This document shows, piece after piece, positions 19,547-29,197 of a DNA stretch of 64,000 nt. The notes under the pieces were generated by a model that saw nothing but the letters and a program-made list of their open reading frames with translations, did not search any database and was not told where the DNA came from. Source of the stretch: Actinoplanes sp. M2I2. Its GTDB lineage: Bacteria > Actinomycetota > Actinomycetes > Mycobacteriales > Micromonosporaceae. Position numbers and translations under genes: made by a program. Every line of letters starts with the position of its first letter. Positions within the stretch are counted from its first letter, which is position 1. The stretch covers positions 19,199 through 83,198 of the forward strand of contig NZ_JALPVJ010000033.1 in the NCBI RefSeq assembly GCF_023544445.1, in the 5' to 3' direction.

Positions 19547-20152
19547 ATGTCGGGCCGGCGGATCGGGATCATGGGTGGGACGTTCGATCCCGTCCACCAC
19601 GGCCACCTGGTGGCGGCCAGCGAGGTGCAGGCGCGATTCGACCTCGACGAGGTGGTCTTCGTGCCCACCGGCCAGCCGTACCAGAAGGGTCGCGTCTCGC
19701 CGGCCGAGGACCGCTACCTGATGACGGTCATCGCCACGGCGTCCAACCCGCGCTTCCACGTCAGCCGGGCCGACATCGACCGCGACGGCCCCACCTACAC
19801 GATCGACACCCTGCGGGACATGCGCGCGATCTACGGCGCCGATGCGTCGCTGTTCTTCATCACCGGCGCGGACGCCCTCAACCGCATCCTGAGCTGGAAG
19901 GACGCGCTCGAGATGTTCGCCGCGGCGCACTTCGTGGGGGTCACCCGGCCCGGCTTCGAGCTCACCGACGACCACCTGCCCGAGGACAGCGTCACGCTGG
20001 TCGAGGTGCCGGCCATGGCGATCTCGTCGTCCGCCTGCCGCGACCGCGTGGCCGCGGGCGAGCCGGTGTGGTATCTGGTGCCCGACGGTGTCGTGCAATA
20101 CATCAACAAGCGAGGCCTCTATCGGGGGTCGGGAAATGTCACAGCGGTGTGA
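19547..20152 (+). CDS. nadD: Nicotinate-nucleotide adenylyltransferase
   Basis: A 201-residue nucleotidyltransferase with the N-terminal motif GGTFDPVHHGH and the C-terminal ISSSACRDRV (a variant of the ISSTxIR signature). It converts nicotinate mononucleotide plus ATP to deamido-NAD. It lies 41 bases after pepN and heads the nadD-rsfS-phosphatase cluster also found in Mycobacterium. Start ATG follows GTG at 19544; either is possible. Confidence 0.95.
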   Translation: MSGRRIGIMGGTFDPVHHGHLVAASEVQARFDLDEVVFVPTGQPYQKGRVSPAEDRYLMTVIATASNPRFHVSRADIDRDGPTYTIDTLRDMRAIYGADASLFFITGADALNRILSWKDALEMFAAAHFVGVTRPGFELTDDHLPEDSVTLVEVPAMAISSSACRDRVAAGEPVWYLVPDGVVQYINKRGLYRGSGNVTAV

Positions 20153-20245
20153 GACGCTTGATGTGCTGGACAACCGTCCGGACCTGAAACCAGCCCGCCG
20201 AGTCAATCAGCCCGCTGGGTAAGCCCGCCTAACGAGAGGCCACTC

Positions 20246-20635
20246 TTGCCCGTCACTGAACGCGCTTATGAACTGGCTATGACGGCCGCCCAGGCCGCCG
20301 CCGACAAGAAGGCGCAAGACATCGTCGTGATCGATGTCGGAGACCAGCTCTACATCACCGACGCCTTCGTGATCGCCTCCGCGTCCAACGAGCGTCAGGT
20401 CGCCGCGATCGTCGACGCCGTCGAGGAAGCGCTGCTCGACCTCCCCGAGAAGGCCAAGCCCGTGCGTCGCGAGGGCGAGCGCCAGGGGCGGTGGGTGCTG
20501 CTCGACTACGTCGACATCGTCGTCCACATCCAGCATGCCGAGGAACGCGAGTTCTACGCCCTCGACAAGCTGTGGAAGGACTGCCCGACGGTCCAGTTCG
20601 TGGACCGCGACATGGCCGACGCCGAAGCTTCGTGA
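20246..20635 (+). CDS. rsfS: Ribosome silencing factor RsfS
   Basis: 129 residues. Blocks DIVVIDVGDQLYITDAFVI and RWVLLDYVDIVVHIQ are diagnostic of RsfS (Iojap), which binds L14 and blocks subunit joining in starvation. TTG at 20246 is used as start because family alignments begin with a PVTERAYELA-type segment and GAGAGG lies upstream. An ATG at 20279 is the alternative. The stop overlaps the next gene's GTG. Confidence 0.95.
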   Translation: MPVTERAYELAMTAAQAAADKKAQDIVVIDVGDQLYITDAFVIASASNERQVAAIVDAVEEALLDLPEKAKPVRREGERQGRWVLLDYVDIVVHIQHAEEREFYALDKLWKDCPTVQFVDRDMADAEAS

Positions 20636-21261
20636 ACCGCCTGATCGTCTGGCGCCACGGCAACACCGACTGGAACGCCACCCATCGCGTCCAGGGTCAG
20701 ACCGACGTGTCGCTCAACGACCTGGGCCGTCAGCAGGCCGTCGACGCCGCCGAACTGCTGGTCAAGCTGAAACCGGACGCGATCGTCGCCAGCGACCTGC
20801 GCCGGGCGGCCGACACCGCGGCGGCGCTGGCCGCGCTGACCGGGCTGTCGATCAGCTATGACAAGCGGCTGCGCGAGCGGTATTTCGGCGCCTGGCAGGG
20901 CCTCACCATGACCGAGGTGACCCAGGTCCACCCCGAGCAGCACGCCCGGTGGACAGCGGGTCAAGAGGTCGGCGGCGACGTCGAAACCCTCGACGAGCTG
21001 GGCACCCGGGTGGCCGACGGGTTGCTCGACGCCGCCGCACTGGCGCCGCCCGGCGGCACGGTCGTGGTCGCGACGCACGGCGCCGCCGCCCGCCAGGGAG
21101 TCGGCCACCTGCTGGGCTGGCCGATCGAGCAGTTGCGCACCCTGCGCGCCCTGCAGAACTGCCACTGGATCGAGCTCAACCTCGACGACAAGCGGGGATG
21201 GCAGCTGGCGGCCTACAACGTCGGCCCGTTCAGCGACCACCCGGTCCCGCCGCCGGTGTGA
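20632..21261 (+). CDS. Histidine phosphatase-family protein
   Basis: A 209-residue phosphoglycerate mutase-like phosphatase. The phosphohistidine motif is WRHGNTDWN (His9), and the second catalytic His is in VVATHGAAAR. In M. tuberculosis the gene at this position (after nadD and rsfS) is the glucosyl-3-phosphoglycerate phosphatase GpgP. Synteny makes a similar role possible, but the sequence alone does not fix the substrate. Start GTG overlaps the rsfS stop, so translation is coupled. Confidence 0.88.
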   Translation: MNRLIVWRHGNTDWNATHRVQGQTDVSLNDLGRQQAVDAAELLVKLKPDAIVASDLRRAADTAAALAALTGLSISYDKRLRERYFGAWQGLTMTEVTQVHPEQHARWTAGQEVGGDVETLDELGTRVADGLLDAAALAPPGGTVVVATHGAAARQGVGHLLGWPIEQLRTLRALQNCHWIELNLDDKRGWQLAAYNVGPFSDHPVPPPV

Positions 21262-21302
21262 TCATCCGGGAACCGCGGAAGATCCGGTAGCGTCCAAGCA
21301 TC

Positions 21303-21719
21303 ATGGTGACTCGGACAGTTTCCGCTCTTCTGTTTCTCGTGCTCGTCGCCGGCTGTGCCAACAACACGGCCGACACCGGCGCTGCCCCGGCTCCCGCGCC
21401 CTCCCCGTCCGCCTCGGACGTGATCGACCTGCCCGTGCCCACGGCCAAGCCCAGTGGGCCCGCGGGGAAGCCGTCCGCCGGAGGCCCGGCCGCCGGCGGC
21501 CGCACGATCACCGGCACGGTGACCGCCGGCGTCGAGCCCAACTGCCTGCTCCTCACGGACGGCTCCGGATCACACCTGCTGATCTTCGACGACCCGGCGA
21601 TGCGCGCCGACGCCGCCGTCGGCAGCAAGGTCACGATCGTCGGCAGCTCGCAGCCCGACATGATGTCCACCTGCCAGCAGGGTGTGCCGTTCGTCGTCGT
21701 GTCGGTCGAGAAGGGCTGA
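21303..21719 (+). CDS. Small lipoprotein with a possible OB-like domain
   Basis: 138 residues. Signal peptide with lipobox VAGC places the acylated cysteine at residue 18. A Pro/Ala/Ser linker spans about 20-65. The C-terminal domain (GTVTAGVEPNCLLLTDG to QQGVPFVVVSVEKG) has alternating beta pattern and two cysteines, resembling small OB-like envelope domains. I cannot name a family. It is 41 bases downstream of the phosphatase gene and likely in the same transcript. Confidence 0.75.
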   Translation: MVTRTVSALLFLVLVAGCANNTADTGAAPAPAPSPSASDVIDLPVPTAKPSGPAGKPSAGGPAAGGRTITGTVTAGVEPNCLLLTDGSGSHLLIFDDPAMRADAAVGSKVTIVGSSQPDMMSTCQQGVPFVVVSVEKG

Positions 21720-21756
21720 TCGACCTGGGCCGGGGCCGATCGGTTACCGTGCCCGC

Positions 21757-22605
21757 ATGTCCGTCGCGGTCGTCACCGACTCCACCGCGTACCTGCCCGC
21801 CGAACTCAGCGGCTCGTATGAGCTGACCGTCGTGCCCCTGACCGTGGTCATCAACGGCACCGACGGGCTCGAGGGGCTCGAGATCCAGCCCGCCGAGGTC
21901 GCCCGGGCTCTCGGCGAGCGCCGCACGGCGGTGAGCACGTCCCGGCCCGCGCCGTCCCAGTTCGCGACCGCCTACCGGGAGCTGCTGGACGCCGGCGCCG
22001 ACGGCATCGTGTCGGTCCACCTGTCGGCCAAGCTCTCCGGCACCTTCGAGGCCGCGTCGCTGGCCGCGGCCGAGGCCGGGCCGCGGGTCCAGGTCGTCGA
22101 CAGCGGGGCGACCGGGATGGGGCTGGGGTTCGCCGCCCTGGCCGCGGCGGCGGCCGCGCGCCAGGGGCGAGACCTCGATGCCGTACGGCGGGAGGCTGTC
22201 CACCACGCCTCCCGGGTGAGCACGCTGTTCTACGTCGACACGCTGGAGTTCCTGCGCCGCGGTGGGCGGATCGGGGCGGCGTCGGCGCTGCTCGGAACGG
22301 CTCTGTCGGTCAAGCCGATCCTGCACATGGTGGACGGGACCATCGTCCTCAAGGACAAGGTGCGGACGGCCGGGCGGGCGCTCGCGAAGCTCGTCGATCT
22401 GGCCGTCGAGGCGGCCGGCGACGGCGAGGTGGACATCGCCGTGCACCACCTGGAGGCCCCCGACCGCGCGACGGCCCTGGCCGACGCGGTGGCGATGCGG
22501 CTGGGCGACCGGCTCCGGGACTGCTACATCACCGAGATCGGGGCCGTGGTCGCCGCGCATGTGGGCCCCGGCCTGGCCGCCGTCGTGGTGCATCGGCGGG
22601 GCTGA
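21757..22605 (+). CDS. DegV-family fatty-acid-binding protein
   Basis: 282 residues. N-terminal VAVVTDSTAYLP and the central STSRPAPSQF and VSVHLSAKLSGTF blocks are DegV signatures. DegV (FakB-like) proteins bind fatty acids. In Firmicutes they present them to the kinase FakA; no FakA is visible here. The same position relative to nadD-rsfS is kept in Mycobacterium (Rv2417c region). Start ATG at 21757. Confidence 0.92.
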   Translation: MSVAVVTDSTAYLPAELSGSYELTVVPLTVVINGTDGLEGLEIQPAEVARALGERRTAVSTSRPAPSQFATAYRELLDAGADGIVSVHLSAKLSGTFEAASLAAAEAGPRVQVVDSGATGMGLGFAALAAAAAARQGRDLDAVRREAVHHASRVSTLFYVDTLEFLRRGGRIGAASALLGTALSVKPILHMVDGTIVLKDKVRTAGRALAKLVDLAVEAAGDGEVDIAVHHLEAPDRATALADAVAMRLGDRLRDCYITEIGAVVAAHVGPGLAAVVVHRRG

Positions 22606-22645
22606 CTCCCGGCTGGCCGGCTCTGTGGCCGCCGACCTCGGCCCT

Positions 22646-22713
22646 GCCGGCCTGGTCTCTGTCCGGCCACTTCGTCCCCGCCGGCCTGGTCTCTGCCCGG
22701 CCACTTCGTCCCC
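22646..22713. repeat. Two tandem 34-bp repeats
   Basis: Two copies of a 34-bp unit (core GGCCTGGTCTCTGYCCGGCC) at 22646-22679 and 22680-22713 with one difference, followed by a partial copy. They lie in the gap between degV and the convergent gene ending at 22751. No clear hairpin terminator is seen besides the repeats. Confidence 0.8.
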
Positions 22714-22750
22714 GCCGGGTCTGTGTCTGTCGGCTACCGTGGCGGGCGCG

Positions 22751-23770
22751 TCAGCTTTTGCGCCATCGGAACGGGTTGAGACCGGCGACCGGCTCGAGCC
22801 GGGGGGCCAGCTCCCGCCACGGCATCGTGCGGTCGCCGATCCGCACCTCGTCGGCCGTGGGGAGCAGGGACTTCTCGTCCCAGACGGCTCGGGTGTGCCA
22901 GCCCGTGTCGTCGTCGCCGATCAGCTCGAGCTCGGCTGCGGGCTCGGTGAGGTGGGCCGCCTGGCGGGCGTACTCCTGGACAGCGAGGATGGCGCCGGCG
23001 CGTTGGACGGTGTGGTGCAGGGGATGGCCGGGGTCGACGGTGTAGGGGACGGTGCAGCCCTCGGCGTCACTGACGTACGCCATCGGGGTGATCGGCCGGG
23101 CCGACCGCGCGTAGAGCTCCTCGGCCTGGGCGAAGAGGGCCGGCAGATGGGGGCTGTCGGCCGAGGTGAGCAGAAGCGTGCCGCGTTCGGGGGCGAACGC
23201 CATGGGCGGACCGTCGACCTGGGGTGCAAGGCGTTCCAGCCAGTGCCTCAGCAGCAGGTGCGAGGTCCAGTACGCGTCCCCGTTGTCGACGAACCGGACG
23301 ACCGCGGTCGGAGCGCTCTTGAGGGTGGCTCCCTCGAGGTTGGACCGGGCCGCGGCGAAGACGTCGTCGGCGCGTACGTCCCAGGTCTTGATCTGCTCCC
23401 CGGTCACGTAGGTCATGGCCTCGGGATGGTCGATGACGACGTACTCGAAAAGGTAGGGGAACGCCGGTCGTCGTAGCGGGGCGCCCGGGGTGGCGCCGCG
23501 GATGACGGGACGCAGCAGGGGTTTCGCCTGCTGCCAGGTCGGGGGGATCGGGTTCGCGATCAGACCGGCGATGTACGCCCTGATCTGTTTGCGCCGCAGC
23601 TCGGCCAGCGGAGCGAGGTCGACTATCTCGGGTTCCTGGTGGACAGTCGGTGCAAAACGGACCTGGAACGTCCGAGCGTCGTAGCGGACGGCTTTGAAGC
23701 CGGACTTGCGCAGCCGCCGGACCACCTGGGTGGCCAGCCTGACCCGCGCGAGCCTTCGCAGCAGGCCCAC
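22751..23770 (-). CDS. Conserved hypothetical protein (possibly DUF1444/YtpQ-like)
   Basis: A 339-residue soluble protein with no signal or membrane segment. The N-terminus is basic (MGLLRRLARVRLATQVVRRL), followed by a segment resembling the beginning of DUF1444 proteins (KAVRYDARTFQVRF), with a second domain containing DAEGCTVPYTVD. I am not certain of the family. It is followed upstream (18 bases) by the methyltransferase gene on the same strand, so the two form an operon read away from comEA. Confidence 0.7.
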   Translation of the reverse strand: MGLLRRLARVRLATQVVRRLRKSGFKAVRYDARTFQVRFAPTVHQEPEIVDLAPLAELRRKQIRAYIAGLIANPIPPTWQQAKPLLRPVIRGATPGAPLRRPAFPYLFEYVVIDHPEAMTYVTGEQIKTWDVRADDVFAAARSNLEGATLKSAPTAVVRFVDNGDAYWTSHLLLRHWLERLAPQVDGPPMAFAPERGTLLLTSADSPHLPALFAQAEELYARSARPITPMAYVSDAEGCTVPYTVDPGHPLHHTVQRAGAILAVQEYARQAAHLTEPAAELELIGDDDTGWHTRAVWDEKSLLPTADEVRIGDRTMPWRELAPRLEPVAGLNPFRWRKS

Positions 23771-23788
23771 CGGTACGCCCTCTTTCCT

Positions 23789-24562
23789 CTAAGGCCTCTT
23801 GGCCCGGACCACTCGAGCATCGAGATCCTCGTCGTAGAAGACGTCGCCGTCCAGGCCCGAACGGCCGATGACTTCCAACGCCGGTCCCTCCTGGGCCCCG
23901 GTGATCTCGGAGAGCACGACCCCGGTCTCGGAGAGCCACGTGGGAGCGCTCCCGATCACGCGGCGAAAGATATCAAGGCCGTCGGAGCCCCCGTCGAGCG
24001 CCAGCCGAGGCTCGTGATCACGAGCCTCGGACGGCAGCAACGGGAGGTGGGCGGTCGCGACGTAGGGCACGTTGGCCAGCAGCACGTCCACCCGGCCGCG
24101 CAGACCGTCGGGCAGCGGGGCGTAGAGGTCGCCCTCGTGGACGTCGGCGATGCCGTTGGCGCGGGCGCAGGCGGTGGCGGCCGGGTCGAGGTCGGCGGCG
24201 TGCAACTCGATGCCGGGCCGCCGGTGCCGCACGGCCAGACCCAGGGCGCCCGAGCCGCAGCAGAGGTCGAGCACGACCCGCGGGTCATGACGTGCGGCCA
24301 GGTCGACGAGAAGCCGGCTGCGGACCCGGGGGACGAAGACCCCGGGCCTGAGGCGAACGCGGACACCGGCGAAGTCGGCGTGACCGACGACCTGCTCGAG
24401 CGGTTCGCCCTGGGCGCGCCGCCGCACGAACACGTCGAGCGTGTGGTCGTCGGGAGCCACCTCGCGCAGCACGGCCGCCTCCTCCTCGGCGAAGACACAC
24501 CCCGCCGCCCGCAGCGTCGTGATCGCCGTGGCCAGCGCGTCCTCCGTGATCGTCACGCCCAC
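23789..24562 (-). CDS. PrmC-related protein-glutamine methyltransferase
   Basis: 257 residues. SAM-binding motif VLDLCCGSGALGLAV and post-I acidic residue in LHAADLDP. The active-site motif is NVPYV (near 163) where PrmC/HemK has NPPY. The N-terminal helical segment (QGEPLEQVVGHADF) matches the PrmC substrate-binding domain. This corresponds to the actinobacterial PrmC-related family distinct from true PrmC, which normally sits beside prfA. Target is unknown; the changed motif may alter specificity. Divergent from comEA. Confidence 0.85.
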   Translation of the reverse strand: MGVTITEDALATAITTLRAAGCVFAEEEAAVLREVAPDDHTLDVFVRRRAQGEPLEQVVGHADFAGVRVRLRPGVFVPRVRSRLLVDLAARHDPRVVLDLCCGSGALGLAVRHRRPGIELHAADLDPAATACARANGIADVHEGDLYAPLPDGLRGRVDVLLANVPYVATAHLPLLPSEARDHEPRLALDGGSDGLDIFRRVIGSAPTWLSETGVVLSEITGAQEGPALEVIGRSGLDGDVFYDEDLDARVVRAKRP

Positions 24563-24592
24563 CCCGTAGCACAGGTCAACCGGGTCGCTGAG

Positions 24593-24618
24593 TTATCCAC
24601 AATGCACCCCTGTCCACA
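24593..24618. promoter_or_regulatory. Pair of DnaA-box-like sites in the comEA upstream region
   Basis: TTATCCACA at 24593-24601 is a perfect E. coli-type DnaA box, and CTGTCCACA ending at 24618 differs by one base from the actinobacterial TTGTCCACA box. They share orientation and lie between the divergent methyltransferase and comEA genes. DnaA acting as a regulator here is inference. Confidence 0.5.
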
Positions 24619-24661
24619 GAGCCCGCGGCGTGCGGACGCGGTCTTCCCTAGCGTGCCTGGC

Positions 24662-26340
24662 GTGCGAGAGCGGAAGCCCCCCGACGACGCCGTGGCCCAG
24701 AGGCTGCGGTCGGTGCTCGCCGGTCCGGTCCGCGACCGGCCAGCCCCGGCCGCCCCAACCCCGTCCCCATCGTTGCCCATCCACGCCACCCCGCCCGCGG
24801 CCGGTGATCGTGCCGTCTCCGGCGGTCTTCCCGCGTTGGCCGAGGTCGGCGACCCGTTGCAGTGGTCCGACATCATTCCGGCCTGGCCCGACGACGTGGA
24901 CCTGGAGGCGGCGCCCAGCGCCGTATTTCACCCGTTCCGGTCAGGTGCGCCTCCGGATGCTGGCCGACCGGGCCACCAGCCTGCTGCGCAGCTGGACGGC
25001 TACCGGCCGGGGACGCCCTGGTCCACGCCGCCGGCTTCGCAGCATCAACGAACCCCGCCCGACGAGCCGTCGATGACGCCTGATGTGGCGGTCTCACCGC
25101 CGCCGACCGTCGTCACTGTGCGGCCACCTGCCGACGCTGATCCGGCGGCTGTCTCTGTGCGGTCGCCTGGCGGTGCTGATTCGACGGTTGTCGCGGGGCG
25201 GTCGCCTGGCGGTGCTGATCGCGCGGTTGTCGCGGAGCAGTCGCCTAGCGGTGCTTATCGGACCGTTGTCGCCGTGCGGTCGCCTACAGGTGTTCATCCG
25301 ACCGTGGTCGCCGGGCGAGCGCCCGGCGGCGCCTCCTCGATCGTCGCCGGCAGTGATTCCCGGACCTCTCACCTTGGTGATCTGATGCCTGATTCCGAGC
25401 CCTTCCCCGCCCCGGCCGCACGCTCTCCGTTGCCGCCGCCCGGATGGGTGCTGCCCGAGGCCGATCATCGCGGTACCGGCGTGCCGGTCCCGCCGGCGGA
25501 CGAGCAGCCCGATGTGGGGAACTACCAGTTCGACCCGGCGGGGGAGCGCTTCGCCTTCGCCGGGTCGGCGGCGCCTGAGGAGCCGCCCGCGCTCACCGGG
25601 GCCGGTGCCTTCGGCGGGCCGGCGGATGGGGAGCGCCGGTTCGGGCTCGGTGCCTTCGACCCGGGCCGACGAGGGGTGCGGGCGCTGGTGGCGGTCGTAG
25701 CCGTGGTGATCCTCATCGCCGCCGTGCTGGCGTGGCGGGCCCGTCCACGCGTCGACCCGGTGGCGCCGCCGCCGCTGGGCGCGGTCGAGTCGGGGGCGGG
25801 CGGTGGCCCGGCTGGCGGTGGACCGGCAGGCGGTGGACCGGGCGGGCCGCCCGTCGTCGCGCGCGGGTCCGCATCTGCGCCGGCCGAGGTGGTCATCGCC
25901 GTCGGCGGCAAGGTCCGCCGGCCCGGCCTGGTCCGCCTCGCGCCCGGCGCTCGGGTGGCCGATGCCCTGACCGCGGCGGGCGGCGCCCAGCCGGGCGTGG
26001 ACGTGGCCGTCCTCAACCTCGCCCGCAAGGTTGTCGACGGCGAGCTCATCATGGTCGGCGTCACGCCGCCGCCGGGCGTGGTCGCGCCGCCGGGTGCCGC
26101 GCCCACCGCGCCCGACGCACCCGGAGCACCCGGAGCACCCGGAGCACCCGGGGGCCTGGTCAACTTGAACACCGCGACTCTGGCCGACCTCGACACGCTG
26201 CCCGGCGTCGGTCCGGTGCTGGCGCAGCGCATCCTCGACGCCCGGGACGCGCAGGGCGGTTTCCGGGCGGTCGGCGATCTCCGCAAGGTCGACGGTATCG
26301 GCGACGCCCGTTACGACCAGCTCAAGGACCTGGTGACGGT

Positions 26341-26344
<4 letters not shown>
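24662..26344 (+). CDS. comEA: ComEA-type DNA-binding protein with long N-terminal extension
   Basis: 560 residues if started at GTG 24662. The functional part is C-terminal: one membrane segment (about 338-360), a Gly/Pro linker, an SLBB domain (about 405-470, VIAVGGKVRRPGLVRL), and a helix-hairpin-helix domain (about 500-560, VNLNTATLADLDTLPGVG) that binds DNA. It delivers DNA to ComEC in competent bacteria. The N-terminal 330 residues are low complexity with five or six 13-residue repeats (RSPGGAD core, 39-bp units at about 25130-25340). Its stop overlaps the comEC start (ATGA). The stretch around 24940-25075 has ambiguous coding phase. Confidence 0.88.
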
Positions 26345-27435
<1,091 letters not shown>

Positions 27436-27461
27436 GCGGTGTTTCCCGTACCGTAGCACCC

Positions 27462-28886
27462 ATGCGCGCAGCCATCTACACACGCGTCTCGCAGGACAAG
27501 CGGGACAAGGCCTCCGTCCAGCAGCAAGAGGACGAGGCGCGCCTGGCCGCCGCCGCCCTCGGCTGGACCGTCGTCGAGGTGTTCAGCGACAACGACATCT
27601 CGGCCAGCCGGCACGCCCGCAAGGAGCGAGAGCACCACACCGCGCTGCTCGCAGCCATCCAGGCGGGCACGGTCGACGTGGTGATCCTGTGGGAGAGCTC
27701 GCGCGGCGACCGGAAGCTGACCACCTGGTCGGCGCTGCTCGACCTCTGCCGCGACCGCGGGGTGAAGATCCACGTCGTCGACCACCGGCGCACCTACGAC
27801 CTCACCGTGCCGCGCGACTGGAAGACTCTGGCCGACGAGGGCGTGAACAACGCCTACGCCTCCGAGGAGACCCGCGAGCGGATCCTGCGCGACGTCCGGG
27901 CCAACGCCGTCGCTGGTCGCCCGCACGGGAAGCTGGCCTTCGGCTACACCCGCCGCTACGACGACCGCGGGAACTTCGTCGAGCAGGTCGAGCACCCCGA
28001 GCAGGCCGAGATCGTGCGCGAGTGCGGCCGCCGTGTCGAGGCCGGCGAGAGCCTGTACGGCATCGCCCAGGACCTCAACCGGCGGGAGGTCCCGGCCCCG
28101 CGCGGCGGGAAGTGGCTGCCCCTGCAGATCAAGCGGGTCGTGACCAACCCCCGGTACGTCGGGCAGCGCGTGCACCGCGGCGTCGTCGTCGGCGACGCCG
28201 TCTGGCCGGCCATCCTCGAGGAGAACGTCTACGCCGAGTGCGTGCGCCGGATGAGCGACCCCCGCCGCCACTCGACCCGTGACCTGTCCCTGAAGCACCT
28301 GCTCTCCGGGATCATGGTCGCGCCGTGCGGCGGCCGGACCCGGGTCCTGAAGAACCGCGGCTACTGGTCATACATCTGCCATCAGGACTACTGCGTCAGT
28401 GTGCGGACCACCAAGGTTGAGGAGTTCGTGACCGACCAGGTGATCGAACGCCTCGAGCAGCCCGACGTCATGCGCGGTCTCGCCGCCCGCAGCGACCAGG
28501 CGGTGGCCGGCGCCTCAGGCCAGGCCGACGAGCTGCAGCGCCGCCTGGACGGGTTCGTCGACGCTGCGGCCCGCGGTGAGCTCACCCCGGCCGCGTTGGC
28601 CCGGATCGAGCAGCGGCTGCTCCCGGAGATCGAGGACGCGAAGCGGCTGGCCCAGGTCGCGCCGCTGCCGAAGCTGATCCGTGACGTGGCCGGCCCCGGC
28701 GCCCGCGAGCGGTGGGGCCGGCTGACGATCGGCCAGCGGCGGGAGGTCATCGACAAGGTGGCCGAGATCCGGGTGGCCGCCTCGCGTAAGGGCGTCCGCT
28801 TCAGCTTCCACCGGCTGGCCCCGTCGCGGTGGCGGGGCGACGAGCAGACGTGGGGCGACCACTGGGCCGCGCTGGACCCAAGTTGA
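27462..28886 (+). CDS. int: Large serine recombinase (phage integrase)
   Basis: 474 residues. Catalytic Ser10 in YTRVSQDK; resolvase domain to about 150; recombinase domain (about 160-270, with KLAFGYTRRYDDRGN); zinc-ribbon region with Cys at about 289, 306 and 311; coiled coil about 340-385. It would catalyse attP x attB integration and, with a directionality factor, attL x attR excision. The ribbon shows CGGR where CxxC is usual, so one zinc ligand seems replaced. The ATG at 27462 is the first after attL. Only 39 bases separate it from the core, so its promoter lies in the phage arm or depends on which DNA is joined upstream. Confidence 0.96.
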   Translation: MRAAIYTRVSQDKRDKASVQQQEDEARLAAAALGWTVVEVFSDNDISASRHARKEREHHTALLAAIQAGTVDVVILWESSRGDRKLTTWSALLDLCRDRGVKIHVVDHRRTYDLTVPRDWKTLADEGVNNAYASEETRERILRDVRANAVAGRPHGKLAFGYTRRYDDRGNFVEQVEHPEQAEIVRECGRRVEAGESLYGIAQDLNRREVPAPRGGKWLPLQIKRVVTNPRYVGQRVHRGVVVGDAVWPAILEENVYAECVRRMSDPRRHSTRDLSLKHLLSGIMVAPCGGRTRVLKNRGYWSYICHQDYCVSVRTTKVEEFVTDQVIERLEQPDVMRGLAARSDQAVAGASGQADELQRRLDGFVDAAARGELTPAALARIEQRLLPEIEDAKRLAQVAPLPKLIRDVAGPGARERWGRLTIGQRREVIDKVAEIRVAASRKGVRFSFHRLAPSRWRGDEQTWGDHWAALDPS

Positions 28887-28914
28887 TGTTGCGCGTATCC
28901 TGGCTACATCAACT
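28881..28914 (+). promoter_or_regulatory. Inverted repeat at the int stop; candidate promoter/operator
   Basis: AGTTGATGT (28881-28889) and ACATCAACT (28906-28914) are a perfect 9-bp inverted repeat with a 16-base gap. The left arm contains the int stop codon. A promoter-like TTGATG, 16-base gap, TACATC overlaps it. It may be an operator for the downstream XRE regulator or a weak terminator. Confidence 0.5.
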
Positions 28915-29160
28915 GAACACCGAGTTACTAGGGAACCCCTGGCCGCGACCCGCAACGGGACAAGGCCTGCGGCGAAGCGCGATGCCGAGTCGTTAAGGAA
29001 CCCGGGGTGTAGTGGCGAGGGCGCGATGCCCTCAATGCCGAGAAGGTCGAGGCCCGCAACGGGCACAGGGCGACATGCCCCCGACCGGAGCCCAAGCACT
29101 GGTGCCGCAACGGGACCGAGCTGAGTAGACGTCAGACCCGCAAGAGACGGGTCCGTCTTC
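28915..29160 (+). ncRNA. Candidate structured RNA / long leader upstream of the XRE gene
   Basis: No convincing CDS lies in the 311 bases between int and the XRE gene. The stretch is dense in short hairpins. CCCGCAACGGG or CCGCAACGGG occurs three times (around 28950, 29054, 29105). GAGGGC/GCCCTC lies near 29015-29033. GCGCGATGCC occurs twice (near 28977 and 29021). A long stem AGACG..GACCCG with CGGGTC CGTCT (29127-29158) closes the region just before the ribosome site. Style and sequence (GCGACC, ACAAGGC, GGAACCC, GCGATGCC) loosely recall HEARO/omega-type RNAs, but I cannot confirm a family. Confidence 0.45.
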
Positions 29161-29197
29161 CATGCTCGGCGTTCGCGTCTCCAGGGGAGTTCCCGAA

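Noticed and set aside
22262..23476. A 404-codon plus-strand frame through degV's end and the next gene
   Set aside because: It crosses the degV stop region and the tandem repeats and is antisense to a supported minus-strand gene.
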